Positions 35,865-44,179 of a stretch of 64,000 bases of DNA are shown piece after piece. Source of the DNA: Terriglobia bacterium (GTDB lineage Bacteria > Acidobacteriota > Terriglobia > JAJPHL01); the NCBI GenBank assembly GCA_021325275.1, contig JAJPHL010000071.1, positions 1 through 64,000 of the forward strand, written 5' to 3'. Position 1 is the stretch's first letter. The number at the start of each line of letters is the position of its first letter. Position numbers and translations under genes: made by a program. Under the pieces are notes generated by a model. The model ran no database searches. It was not told the origin of the DNA and saw only the letters and a list, made by a program, of their open reading frames with translations.

Positions 35865-37117
35865 TTCCAAAGTGAGTCGTCACGAATGACGCGCCCGGCG
35901 ACGGCGGACTCCACGCAATCGGCCAGCGATCCGAACGCCATGCTGCGCCCCAGCAGTCCGGGTGTGTAGTAAGCGAATTTCGCGGAGTTCGTCATCAGTC
36001 GTTGGATTTCATCGGGCAGCATCGGCGTCGCGAGGATGCAGGTGTCGACCGTGAGCTTCGCCCCAAATGCTTCGACGGCGTCCATCACGCCCGCATGCCG
36101 CGCGATCGCCTCGACTGCGCGACTCGTGGTCAGGAGAAACCGCACGTCAGGATGGCAGCGCCGGCCGCGCACAAGCTCCGCCAGCGCGCGAAACTCCGCC
36201 AGGGAAAAATGCGGGCTGCCGAGCACGACCATATCGATTTTCTCGCGGCCGCCGCTGGTCAGTTCGTCGCGGGCCCTGCGCAGATCCGCCATCGTGATCG
36301 TGTGTGTCTCGCAGGGTTCGCGATTCAGAAACGCCGCGGCGCGCGTCGGGGCCTCGGGCGTGACGCGGACAATGTGAAACAACGCCACCGATCCTGAGGA
36401 CGCCGCGCCCGCTCCAAGCGCTTTCAACTGATCGTCGCTCGGCCGCGCTTCAATGCCTTCGATCACCGGAATGCGATTCCCGGCGAGTTTTCCGAGCAAA
36501 TGACCGAATACCGGATAGAAGCTGTCATCCTCTTGCAGCATCCGCGCGACGCCGCGAAGTTCCACAAGCAAATCGCCGCCGCGATTCTCATCGAGATGCA
36601 AACCAACCGCCGGCACGCGACCGGTGATCGCCGCGCAGATGTCGAGCAGGTCGGGATAGCGCTCGGTGCGCGCACCGATCACCGAATTCGCGAAGACAAT
36701 CGCGTTCGATTCGCCCCAGGCGATTTGCTGGCCGAAGCGCGGGGCGTGTTCCGTTTGGTAAGGCGCGCACGTCCACGTCGGGACCGCGCCCATCGACTGA
36801 TACGCCTGCATCTGGCGAAACGCCTTGCTTGCCCACTCAGACGGTACAGCCCATTCGCGCCAACGATTTTCGTCGAGACCACTCACGTTCAGCGTCGTCG
36901 GCACGGCGACCTTCGCACCGAAGGAAGCAAGTCGTTCAGCGTACTCGAGTCCCGCATCGGCAATAAAAATGGTGGAATCGATATGCGCTTGCGTGATCGT
37001 CAGCATCTCGCGCGCGTCTTGCACCTCGCCCATGCGTGTGAGGATGCGCATGGCCATGCGCATGGCGGGTCCGCGCGCGCCGTCCAGCATCTCGCGATCG
37101 CCCGGCGTGAGTTGCAT
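35861..37117 (-). CDS. Aconitase X catalytic (large) subunit
   Basis: A 418-residue DUF521-type dehydratase subunit with a probable Fe-S or metal site. LTPGDREMLDGARGPAMRMA is the family opening. WTCAPYQTEHAPRFGQQIAW includes a conserved Cys, and GESNAIVFANSVIGARTERY follows. The Cys in LTVDTCILATPM may be another ligand. It is cotranscribed with the swivel subunit. No proline catabolic or mevalonate genes are adjacent, so its substrate cannot be assigned. Confidence 0.9.
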   Translation of the reverse strand: MQLTPGDREMLDGARGPAMRMAMRILTRMGEVQDAREMLTITQAHIDSTIFIADAGLEYAERLASFGAKVAVPTTLNVSGLDENRWREWAVPSEWASKAFRQMQAYQSMGAVPTWTCAPYQTEHAPRFGQQIAWGESNAIVFANSVIGARTERYPDLLDICAAITGRVPAVGLHLDENRGGDLLVELRGVARMLQEDDSFYPVFGHLLGKLAGNRIPVIEGIEARPSDDQLKALGAGAASSGSVALFHIVRVTPEAPTRAAAFLNREPCETHTITMADLRRARDELTSGGREKIDMVVLGSPHFSLAEFRALAELVRGRRCHPDVRFLLTTSRAVEAIARHAGVMDAVEAFGAKLTVDTCILATPMLPDEIQRLMTNSAKFAYYTPGLLGRSMAFGSLADCVESAVAGRVIRDDSLWK

Positions 37118-37140
37118 CCAAGTTAGTTTATGATTTTTCG

Positions 37141-37542
37141 ATGGAGCCCCAGCTCGAAACTGCCGCCGAGTTGCTCGGCGTGCTCGAAGAATTAAAGCGC
37201 CGCGAGCCGATTTTCCATCATCCCGAGTTCGGCACCACGCGCGCCGACTTCGAGCGACAGGTCACCGAAGACTTTTGGGAGATTGGCGCGTCGGGCGCGC
37301 GGTACAGCCGCGAGTTCGTTCTCGACACGCTTGAGAAACGCTATTCCCAACCTTATTCTGAAGATCTGACCGCCTTCGATTTCCACTGCCGCCGGCTCGG
37401 CGACGATACGTATCTTCTGACTTACACGCTCATCCAAAACAAACTGCGCAAGACCCGGCGATCGACCATCTGGCGGCAAACGCCGGACGGTTGGAAGGTC
37501 GCGTTTCATCAGGGAACAATCGTTCAGCCTTTGGACGTTTAA
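37141..37542 (+). CDS. NTF2-like (DUF4440-type) protein
   Basis: A 133-residue NTF2-fold protein. TAAELLGVLEELKRREPIFH is the first helix. FERQVTEDFWEIGASGARYS and DTYLLTYTLIQN, then RRSTIWRQTPDGWKVAFHQG, give the cone-shaped fold's beta-sheet with the typical WxxxxDGWKVxFHQGT end. The function (enzyme, binding protein or ribonuclease-like) is not determined. It is convergent with the TauE-like permease (4-bp overlap) and divergent from aconitase X. Confidence 0.85.
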   Translation: MEPQLETAAELLGVLEELKRREPIFHHPEFGTTRADFERQVTEDFWEIGASGARYSREFVLDTLEKRYSQPYSEDLTAFDFHCRRLGDDTYLLTYTLIQNKLRKTRRSTIWRQTPDGWKVAFHQGTIVQPLDV

Positions 37543-38417
37543 GACGCCTGAGGTTTTTCGGTGAACGCCGATCTCAGCATCATCACCGAGGTGTACAGTA
37601 CGACGATCACGACCAACGGCCGCACATACTCTATCGGCAGCGACTTCACGATGTACGTCGCGACCAGCACGCCGGGAACGCCGCCGATCGCGAGACCGAG
37701 CGCCGGCCGCACGCTGTAGCTCTCGGCGCGAATGAAGCGAATGCTGCCCACCGGCATCAGAAACGCGCACGATCCCATCATGATGGGGAACGCGGCTTTG
37801 GGATTCATCGCCAGCAAACTCACGAGGATCATGCAGGGACCATAGAGGCCGATGCCCAGCGTCATCAGCGCGCCGAGCGCGAAATTTCCGGCTACTCCTG
37901 CCGCCAAGGCCCAACCTTCCAGTTTCAGCGCGTCGCCGCCGCCGGGAAACAGTTTGAAAATTTGCATAGTAAAGATCGTCGCCGCGGTCAGCAGCGCGAG
38001 TCCCATGCCAATTTGCACATTGCGACGCGGCCAGCGCGAAACGATACCGGCGCCAAGCCACGATCCAACCACCGACGCCGCGATCATCGCCACAAGCGTC
38101 GTCATGTCGACGTCGACCACCAGGATGAACAGAAAAGCTTCGGCGAGTGTCGGCGCGCAGTGGCCGACGTTCAATGTCCCGGGGATCTTTTCGTCCGGCA
38201 CCATTTTCCAGAACTTGAACACCGACGTGGTGGGCGCGAACGATCCGATGCCGAGCGTGTCGAAGAAATTGGTCACGAAGCCGACCACGTACTCTTTGAT
38301 GGTAGGCCAGCCGTCGGCGCCGAATTTTCCCCACGCCGCGGCGCTCCAGTAGACCACGTACAGCACGGAGAAAAGTCCCAAAGCCAGTAGCAGGTCGTTC
38401 CTTGGTGTAAACGTCAT
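37539..38417 (-). CDS. TauE/SafE-family sulfite/organosulfonate exporter-like permease
   Basis: A 292-residue membrane protein with eight or so hydrophobic helices. The start at 38417 (TFTPRNDLLLALGLFSVLYV) places a membrane helix first. GFVTNFFDTLGIGSFAPTTS and NVGHCAPTLAEAFLFILVVD are the duplicated family signature segments. GSWLGAGIVSRWPRRNVQIG is a typical loop. It may export sulfur compounds, but a different anion is possible. Confidence 0.88.
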   Translation of the reverse strand: MTFTPRNDLLLALGLFSVLYVVYWSAAAWGKFGADGWPTIKEYVVGFVTNFFDTLGIGSFAPTTSVFKFWKMVPDEKIPGTLNVGHCAPTLAEAFLFILVVDVDMTTLVAMIAASVVGSWLGAGIVSRWPRRNVQIGMGLALLTAATIFTMQIFKLFPGGGDALKLEGWALAAGVAGNFALGALMTLGIGLYGPCMILVSLLAMNPKAAFPIMMGSCAFLMPVGSIRFIRAESYSVRPALGLAIGGVPGVLVATYIVKSLPIEYVRPLVVIVVLYTSVMMLRSAFTEKPQAS

Positions 38418-38621
38418 CCAGGCAACGCTACTACATCGCGCCGCGAACGTAAAGCGAGTGAGACGGGCATCCTTGCCTCTCAATTTTCTTCAAAGCGCGA
38501 CTTTGTCACCAAGCTCACGATGCAACGCGATCATCTTGACATCTTGAAAACGCGGTTTACATACATTGAACATTTCTTGTCGATTCTGTTCGTCTAAGGA
38601 AACAGGAGGAAGCAAAGACAA

Positions 38622-38960
38622 ATGAGAAAGAGTTTGCTGTTGGGAGTTGTTCTGTCAGCCGGCACACTGATGGCGTATGCCGGAGCCAAAGCGCGCACGA
38701 TGGTAATCATGTTTGAGGACGCGGTCTCGGTGGCCGGTTCTCAACTGAAGGCCGGCACCTACGAAGTTCGCGTGAACGCCGAGCAAACCGTCGCGACGTT
38801 CTACCGCGGCAGTTCTCAAGTGGCGCGAGCGGCGGTGCACGATCAGCCGAGCAGCACGAAATTCGGTCACAATGAATTCATCGTCGAGTCTCAAACGCTG
38901 AAGGAAGTGCATGTCGCCGGCACCATGGATAACTTGGTGATCGATGGTCCCGCCAAGTAG
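38622..38960 (+). CDS. Small secreted protein, tandem copy 1
   Basis: A 112-residue protein with a signal peptide (RKSLLLGVVLSAGTLMAYAG) and a short beta-rich mature domain (SVAGSQLKAGTYEVRVNAEQ, then NEFIVESQTLKEVHVAGTMD). AGGAGG precedes the ATG. Its sequence is nearly the same as the next gene over the last 75 residues. Proteins of this kind are recurrent in Acidobacteriota, but I know no function. Confidence 0.85.
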   Translation: MRKSLLLGVVLSAGTLMAYAGAKARTMVIMFEDAVSVAGSQLKAGTYEVRVNAEQTVATFYRGSSQVARAAVHDQPSSTKFGHNEFIVESQTLKEVHVAGTMDNLVIDGPAK

Positions 38961-38981
38961 ATTTACTCGTTAAAGTCACAA

Positions 38982-39023
38982 GCCGCGTCCGCGGGAGCAA
39001 TCCTTGCGGCGCGGCGCTTTATT
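38982..39023 (+). terminator. Intrinsic-type terminator after secreted copy 1
   Basis: GCCGCGTCCGCGGGAGCAAT pairs with CCTTGCGGCGCGGC to give a long GC stem, followed by a weak T-tract (GCTTTATT). It is the sequence counterpart of the stronger terminator at 39525, so it was duplicated along with the gene. Confidence 0.65.
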
Positions 39024-39161
39024 CGCGCGGAACGGCGTCGACGCCGCCTTGCCGCCTAGGACTTTCGGGGCACCGCAACTTTACATTCTTTCAAACACCC
39101 TTTACATAGCTTCAAAGACCATCCGACGATTCTGCCGTCTAATGGAGGTAGGAGGAAACAC

Positions 39162-39506
39162 ATGAGAAAGACGTTTGTTTTGGGAGTAGCTCTTTTAGCC
39201 GGCACGCTGTTGGCGTTTGCCGGAGTCAAGGCTCGCACTTTGGAGATTTCGTTTGGCGACACCACTTCGGTGGCCGGCATTCAGTTAAAGGCCGGCAACT
39301 ACGAAGTTCGCGTGAACGCCGAACAGACCGTGGCGGCGTTCTATCGCGACGGTTCCCTGGTGGCGCGCGTGGCCGTGCACGATCAACCCAGCACCGCGAA
39401 ATTCGTCGATAACGAGTTCATCGTCGAATCGCAAACGCTGAAGGAAGTGCACGTCGGGGGCACCATGGATAACCTGGTGATCGACGGTCCCGCCAAGACC
39501 AAGTAG
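39162..39506 (+). CDS. Small secreted protein, tandem copy 2
   Basis: A 114-residue paralogue of the gene at 38622. It has a signal peptide (RKTFVLGVALLAGTLLAFAG), a mature domain with SVAGIQLKAGNYEVRVNAEQ and FIVESQTLKEVHVGGTMDNL, and two extra C-terminal residues. GGAGG precedes the ATG. The signal peptides and the first mature residues (LEISFGD versus MVIMFED) have diverged more than the rest. The duplication includes upstream TTTACAT-type sequence and the downstream terminator. Confidence 0.85.
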   Translation: MRKTFVLGVALLAGTLLAFAGVKARTLEISFGDTTSVAGIQLKAGNYEVRVNAEQTVAAFYRDGSLVARVAVHDQPSTAKFVDNEFIVESQTLKEVHVGGTMDNLVIDGPAKTK

Positions 39507-39524
39507 ATTCACTCACTCGTACAG

Positions 39525-39567
39525 GCCGCGTCCGCAAAGAGCAATCCTTGCGGCGCGGCTTTTTTTA
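39525..39567 (+). terminator. Rho-independent terminator after secreted copy 2
   Basis: The stem GCCGCGTCCGCAAAG / CTTGCGGCGCGGC with a short AGCAAT loop is followed directly by TTTTTTT. It lies 18 bp after the stop codon and 30 bp before tsaB, so tsaB probably has its own promoter. Confidence 0.85.
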
Positions 39568-39596
39568 TTGGCGCGGAAGTATACTTGAAGCACCGC

Positions 39597-40232
39597 ATGC
39601 CGCGCCTTGTCCTCGCACTTGATACCACGCAATCTACAGGCAGCATCGCGCTGGCGCGCGACAGCGTGCTGGTGGAAATGCACGCCATCGACGCGCCGGC
39701 GGGATTTTCCGGCGTGCTTTTCGAGGAATTGTCGCGGTTCCTTGATCGCCACGGCGTGAAACTCGCCCACATCGACGCGTTCGCCGCGGCTGCGGGACCT
39801 GGATCGTTCACCGGCGTTCGCATCGGCCTCACCGCAGCAAAGGGACTCGCGGAAGTTCACGGCAAGCCGGTGATTCCGGTGTCGAACTTGCTGGCGATTG
39901 CATCCCTGGCTCTGCCAAGCGACATCGCCCTGTGCCCGATTATCGACGTACGGCGCGGAGAGGTCGCCGCGGCGGTTTATTCGCCGGTTCTCGAAACGCG
40001 GATCGCTCCGTTTTCCGCGACGCCCGAGGACGTCGCGAAGCGCGCGGCTGAATGCGGCAGCGTGATTTTCTGTGGAGCCGACGCGCCGCGATTTTTTCCG
40101 GGCGCGCTCGAAACGTCGGCGCATCTCGCCGGTGCCATCGCGCTGGTGGCGAGCAACAAAGCCGGCGTCGACGCCGCGATGGCCGACGCGGATTACGTGC
40201 GCCGCGCCGACATTCGTCCACAGACTCTCTAA
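39597..40232 (+). CDS. tsaB: tRNA t6A biosynthesis protein TsaB
   Basis: A 211-residue TsaB (YeaZ), the scaffold subunit that pairs with TsaD for threonylcarbamoyl-adenosine synthesis on ANN-decoding tRNAs. It starts LVLALDTTQSTGSIALARD and has AAAGPGSFTGVRIGLTAAKG, the family signature. The ATG at 39597 is chosen; a TTG at 39585 would add four residues. It is followed by rimI, a common pairing. A repeat hairpin begins 4 bp after its stop. Confidence 0.95.
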   Translation: MPRLVLALDTTQSTGSIALARDSVLVEMHAIDAPAGFSGVLFEELSRFLDRHGVKLAHIDAFAAAAGPGSFTGVRIGLTAAKGLAEVHGKPVIPVSNLLAIASLALPSDIALCPIIDVRRGEVAAAVYSPVLETRIAPFSATPEDVAKRAAECGSVIFCGADAPRFFPGALETSAHLAGAIALVASNKAGVDAAMADADYVRRADIRPQTL

Positions 40233-40236
40233 AACC

Positions 40237-40313
40237 AATCCACAGATTACACAGATTGCACAGATTAAGACCTGGCTCGCCCGAATCTGTGTAATCTGGG
40301 TAATCTGTGGATA
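40237..40313. repeat. MITE-like hairpin carrying the same 31-mer as the GxxExxY element
   Basis: The left arm (40237-40267) is identical over 31 bp to 20882-20912. The right arm (40284-40312) is the reverse complement with a few changes (TGGGTAATC for TGTGTAATC). Only 16 bp separate the arms and no gene is carried. It fits a non-autonomous derivative of the 477-bp element at 20882. It sits between tsaB and rimI and reaches into the annotated start of rimI. Confidence 0.8.
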
Positions 40314-40786
40314 GTTTTTTGATCCGGCAAATCTGTGGAACCGATGTGGAGGCGGCGGCCCGGCTTACTCCGGACTGGTCTGTGGACTCCTACGCGGCTC
40401 TCATACGAGGCGAGTTTCCAGAACGTATTTGTTTGGTCGATGCGTTGGTCCATGCATTGGACCATGCGGACGATGCCCTCCGCGGATTGATCCTGATATC
40501 CGTGGTTCCGCCGGACGCGGAAATCCTAAACCTTGTTGTTCAAAGCGATTCGCGACGCCGCGGGATCGGCACGGCGTTACTGCGCGCGGCGATGCTTCGC
40601 GCCGCACAAGAAGGAGCACGGCGCATGTGGTTGGAAGTACGGGAATCCAACGAATCGGCGCTGCATCTTTATGAGACAGCGGGTTTCGTCCGCGCCGGCC
40701 GGCGAGGGGAGTACTATGCCATCCCGGGAAAAAAAGCGGAGGACGCACTAGTTCTTGAAACAACCTTAACAAGTGTGCTAGTTTGA
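40307..40786 (+). CDS. rimI: RimI-type GNAT N-acetyltransferase
   Basis: A 159-residue GNAT acetyltransferase related to RimI, which acetylates the N terminus of ribosomal protein S18. SRRRGIGTALLRAAMLRAAQ is the acetyl-CoA-binding motif A, and VRESNESALHLYETAGF is motif B. The longest frame starts at GTG 40307, inside the right arm of the repeat hairpin. A TTG at 40319 (LIRQIC, close to the usual family N terminus) is equally likely. No Shine-Dalgarno is visible for either, so the insertion may have changed its expression. Confidence 0.87.
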   Translation: MDSFLIRQICGTDVEAAARLTPDWSVDSYAALIRGEFPERICLVDALVHALDHADDALRGLILISVVPPDAEILNLVVQSDSRRRGIGTALLRAAMLRAAQEGARRMWLEVRESNESALHLYETAGFVRAGRRGEYYAIPGKKAEDALVLETTLTSVLV

Positions 40787-40830
40787 CCGTCAGTGAGGTC
40801 TATCTTTCTAGAACTCGGGAGGGTTCGCCA

Positions 40831-41067
40831 ATGGTAGCAAGCCTTGAAACTGTCAAGGAACACCTGATGGCGACCAACGAGCAGTTCGCTCGATTGGCCA
40901 CCGAACACCACAGTCACAAAATGAAATTGCAGGAACTGGCCGGGAAGTCGTTCCTCACGGACCAGGAACAACTGGAGGAAGTCCAGTTGAAGAAGCAGAA
41001 GTTGCGGTTGAAGGACCAGATGGAAGTGATGCTTCAGCAGCACAGTAAACAGGCCCTGAGTGCTTAG
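40831..41067 (+). CDS. YdcH-like (DUF465) small helical protein
   Basis: A 78-residue all-helical protein. LETVKEHLMATNEQFARLAT and FLTDQEQLEEVQLKKQKLRL, then KDQMEVMLQQHSK, form a coiled-coil hairpin like DUF465/YdcH. The ATG at 40831 has GGGAGGG upstream; the longer frame from 40783 has none. The function of this family is unknown. It is convergent with the aspartic protease (4-bp overlap). Confidence 0.85.
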   Translation: MVASLETVKEHLMATNEQFARLATEHHSHKMKLQELAGKSFLTDQEQLEEVQLKKQKLRLKDQMEVMLQQHSKQALSA

Positions 41068-42230
41068 TGCGTAATTGGGGTAGGGCGCGGACTTGCGAGG
41101 TTCGCGCCCTCTTTTCCGCCCGTTTGCGGTTCGATCGTCATCCGCATCGCGACGAAGTCCAGTTTTACCGCGCCCGCACCCTCGAAAAAGTCCGTCCCTA
41201 GTAGTCCGGCGACGGCCGAACCTTCGTTCGGCTTGAATGACGACAACGCGTCTTCCGTTGTGAGCAAGATGCCGGGGAAATCGCCGACGCGCATCGCCGT
41301 TTTGCTGTCCGCCGAAGCTTGGAACAGCACGCTCTCGGGCGATCCCGTGTCGAGCGTGAGCGCGAGGCGCTGCAATCCAGCGTCGACGGCGACGAGCATT
41401 TGTGAATCGCTCAAACAAAGATTCGCTTCCGCCACGTTCGGTGGGCGTGCAGGGAATCCGAATTCGATCACGCCATCGGCGGTCCAGCGCACCGTCTCCA
41501 TGGCCAGCAACACCGGCAGTCCGATGATGCCGGGATTCACTTCATCGCCGGGTGTCACCGCGAAAAGCAAATTGTGAAAATGAAAATTGCCGATCACCAC
41601 ATCGGCCAGCGCGGTCTTGACGGCGAACGGCTCGCGGTCCGGCATTGCCACGCCGGCGTGGCTATTGCGCGCCCTCAATCCTAAGCGCTTAGCCTCCGCC
41701 GCACTGATGGCGCTTACCTGCGCGCCGGTGTCGATCGTGTAGTTCGCAGCGTGTCCGTTGATGGTCAGGGGAATATCGATGTGCCCATCCACGTTCTTGT
41801 ACTCGAGACGTGAGTATCCGCGCGCGGTGATCGCGGTGTCGGGATATTTGAGTGGAGCAAAGACGGAAAGAACTTTGCGGCGGTCCTTGCCTTTCAGCAA
41901 TTGCCCCGCGCGCGCGAGGGCCGCGCGGTCGTCGGCGCGACGCCCGGCGAGGTTGTACATTTGATGGAGGCGGAACCATGCGCCGAACGCCAGATTCTGA
42001 TCCGTCGAAGCCATTACTTCGCGGAGCAGATTCTCTGCCTCAGTCCATTTGTGAAAGCTATAGGCAACAACTCCGCGGTAGTACGCGGATGCTGAGGCGT
42101 CTGCCGTTACCGCATCACGAAGGCCGAACCAGTCGTGCGAGTTTTCCATGCGGTCCCAAGCGTCAACCTGGGCGCACGCCGATGTCGCCAGCAAAAGGGC
42201 AACGAACCACGTTCTGATCAGTGTCGCCAT
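41064..42230 (-). CDS. Secreted two-lobed aspartic protease-like protein
   Basis: A 388-residue protein with a signal peptide (TLIRTWFVALLLATSACA). Residues about 30-125 look like TPR-type helices (YYRGVVAYSFHKWTEAENLL). Two retropepsin-like lobes follow: YTIDTGAQVSAIS (DTG at 167-169) and LTLDTGSPESVLF (DTG at 294-296). Two DTG motifs in one chain could form a single pepsin-like active site without dimerising. The start at 42230 has TAGGGA upstream and the signal begins there; an ATG at 42251 is the alternative. A periplasmic location is inferred. Confidence 0.82.
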   Translation of the reverse strand: MATLIRTWFVALLLATSACAQVDAWDRMENSHDWFGLRDAVTADASASAYYRGVVAYSFHKWTEAENLLREVMASTDQNLAFGAWFRLHQMYNLAGRRADDRAALARAGQLLKGKDRRKVLSVFAPLKYPDTAITARGYSRLEYKNVDGHIDIPLTINGHAANYTIDTGAQVSAISAAEAKRLGLRARNSHAGVAMPDREPFAVKTALADVVIGNFHFHNLLFAVTPGDEVNPGIIGLPVLLAMETVRWTADGVIEFGFPARPPNVAEANLCLSDSQMLVAVDAGLQRLALTLDTGSPESVLFQASADSKTAMRVGDFPGILLTTEDALSSFKPNEGSAVAGLLGTDFFEGAGAVKLDFVAMRMTIEPQTGGKEGANLASPRPTPITH

Positions 42231-42277
42231 TGCTTCCCTACGTAACCGCATGATAACCTACCAGAAAGCAGCATCGG

Positions 42278-44152
42278 ATGCAGGATCGCGACACCAAACT
42301 CGCGCAGTTCAAGATTGCCGTAGTGCAGTACGCAACCGTGGCGATTTTCTTTTTGCTGGCCAGCGGATTTTGGCGCTTGCAGATTTCCCAGCCCGACTAC
42401 TACCGCGAACTTTCCGATCAGAACAAGATCAAGAGCCTGCCGGTGCTCGCACCGCGCGGACGCATCACCGATCGCGAAGGGCGCACCATCGTGGAACACT
42501 ATCCGTCGTTCACGATTCTCCTGATCCGGGAGCAGTTCAAGGATCTCGAAACGGCGATCCCGAAAATCGCCGACGGACTCGATCTTGACGCCAGCGATTT
42601 GCGCAATCACATTCACCGCTTGCGTTCCGCGCCGCGCTATGAGCCGATCCGCATCAAAGAGGATGCCTCGCTGGCCGACCTCGCTTTCATTGAGTCGCAT
42701 CGCGACGAGTTGCCGGGACTTGAGCACGTGGAGGAATCGCGCCGCCTGTACCCGCGCGACGGTTTCATGGCCCACGCGATCGGCTATGTGGGTGAAGTCA
42801 GCGAGGCTGAGCTCGATCTGCCGGAGTTCGCCAACTTTCGCACCGGACAAATCATCGGCAAGACCGGCATTGAGCGCGAATACAACGACATCTTGATGGG
42901 CACCGACGGCATGCGCCGCGTGATCGTGAACAATCGCGGCAAAGAAGTCAGCCGTCTCGACGAATTGCCGTCAAAGGGCGGAAATCCGCTGCGCTTGACC
43001 ATCGATCTCGACTTGCAGGCCGCCGCCGAGGAAGCAATGGAAGGAAAAAACGGCGCGGTGGTGGCGCTTGATCCGCGCACCGGCGAGGTGCTGGCGATGG
43101 TCAGCCGGCCGGTCTTCGATCCCAACAAGTTTGCGGTGAAAATCCTCAAGTCGGATTGGAAGGAATTGACCGACGATCCCAACCATCCGCTGATGAACAA
43201 GGCGATTCAAGCGCAGCTCGCGCCGGGGTCGACGTTCAAGATTTTGGAGTCGGTGGCGGCGCTCGAATCGGGCACCATCACCGACGATACGGCATACAAC
43301 TGCGCGGGCGCGGCGACGTTTTACGGGCGCTCGTACAAATGCCACACCAAGGGCGGTCACGGGCATACGGAATTGCATCGCGCGATCGTTTTTTCCTGCG
43401 ACGTGTTTTTCTATAACGTGGGAATCAAGCTGGGTATCGACAGACTCGCCTACTACGCGATGCATCTCGGTTTGGGCGCGAAGACCGGGATCGACCTGCC
43501 GGCCGAAGAATCCGGGCTGATGCCGACGCCGCAGTGGAAACTGAAGAACTCGCACGAAAAGTGGTACGCCGGTGAAATCGTCTCGGTGGCGATCGGCCAG
43601 GGACAAGTGACGGCCACGCCGATCCAGTTGGCGTACGCGCTGGGCGGCATTGCGTCCGGCGGAAATTTCCGGCGCCCGCATCTCGTTTTCCCTGACGAGA
43701 TCAAGCAGTGGCGGCCGAACGCCGACATCGATCACACCACGGTTTTCCCGATCTCCGACGAGACGGTTGAGAAAGTCACGTCCGGCATGTACGGCGTGGT
43801 GAACGAGGGCGGCACGGCGGCGCGCGCCAGACTTGTCGGCATCGACATCGGCGGAAAAACGGGAACCGCGCAGGTGATGAGCAACGACCTCGCCAAAGCG
43901 ATGAAAGGCTCGAAGGACGTCGACACCCGCGACAACGCCTGGTTCGTGGGCACCTCGCCGCATCGCAATCCCGAGATCGCCGTGACGTGTTTGCTGGAGC
44001 ACGGCGAAACCAGCGCCAACGCCACGCCGATCGTACGTGAAGTGATCCGCGCGTACTGGGAGAAGAAACAGCGTCGCGCGGGCGGTGGCGTGATCCAGGC
44101 CACAAAACCCTCCACGCCGAAGACGCCGGCGCCGGGAGTTTTGAATGAATAA
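42278..44152 (+). CDS. mrdA: Penicillin-binding protein 2 (elongasome transpeptidase)
   Basis: A 624-residue class B PBP that crosslinks peptidoglycan during rod elongation. An N-terminal membrane helix (VQYATVAIFFLLASGFWRLQ) precedes the dimerisation domain (IKSLPVLAPRGRITDREGRT). The transpeptidase has the active-site Ser in APGSTFKIL (SxxK), SCD as the SxN-type motif in FSCDVFFYN, and KTG in GGKTGTAQ. The C-terminal tail is Pro/Ala-rich. It is followed by rodA, the usual partner, 27 bp downstream. Confidence 0.95.
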   Translation: MQDRDTKLAQFKIAVVQYATVAIFFLLASGFWRLQISQPDYYRELSDQNKIKSLPVLAPRGRITDREGRTIVEHYPSFTILLIREQFKDLETAIPKIADGLDLDASDLRNHIHRLRSAPRYEPIRIKEDASLADLAFIESHRDELPGLEHVEESRRLYPRDGFMAHAIGYVGEVSEAELDLPEFANFRTGQIIGKTGIEREYNDILMGTDGMRRVIVNNRGKEVSRLDELPSKGGNPLRLTIDLDLQAAAEEAMEGKNGAVVALDPRTGEVLAMVSRPVFDPNKFAVKILKSDWKELTDDPNHPLMNKAIQAQLAPGSTFKILESVAALESGTITDDTAYNCAGAATFYGRSYKCHTKGGHGHTELHRAIVFSCDVFFYNVGIKLGIDRLAYYAMHLGLGAKTGIDLPAEESGLMPTPQWKLKNSHEKWYAGEIVSVAIGQGQVTATPIQLAYALGGIASGGNFRRPHLVFPDEIKQWRPNADIDHTTVFPISDETVEKVTSGMYGVVNEGGTAARARLVGIDIGGKTGTAQVMSNDLAKAMKGSKDVDTRDNAWFVGTSPHRNPEIAVTCLLEHGETSANATPIVREVIRAYWEKKQRRAGGGVIQATKPSTPKTPAPGVLNE

Positions 44153-44179
44153 GCGCGTCCCAGAGGGAGCGGCCCATCC

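Noticed and set aside
39034..39045. GGCGTCGACGCC palindrome between the duplicated secreted genes
   Set aside because: A 12-bp GC palindrome is expected by chance in GC-rich DNA and has no clear context.
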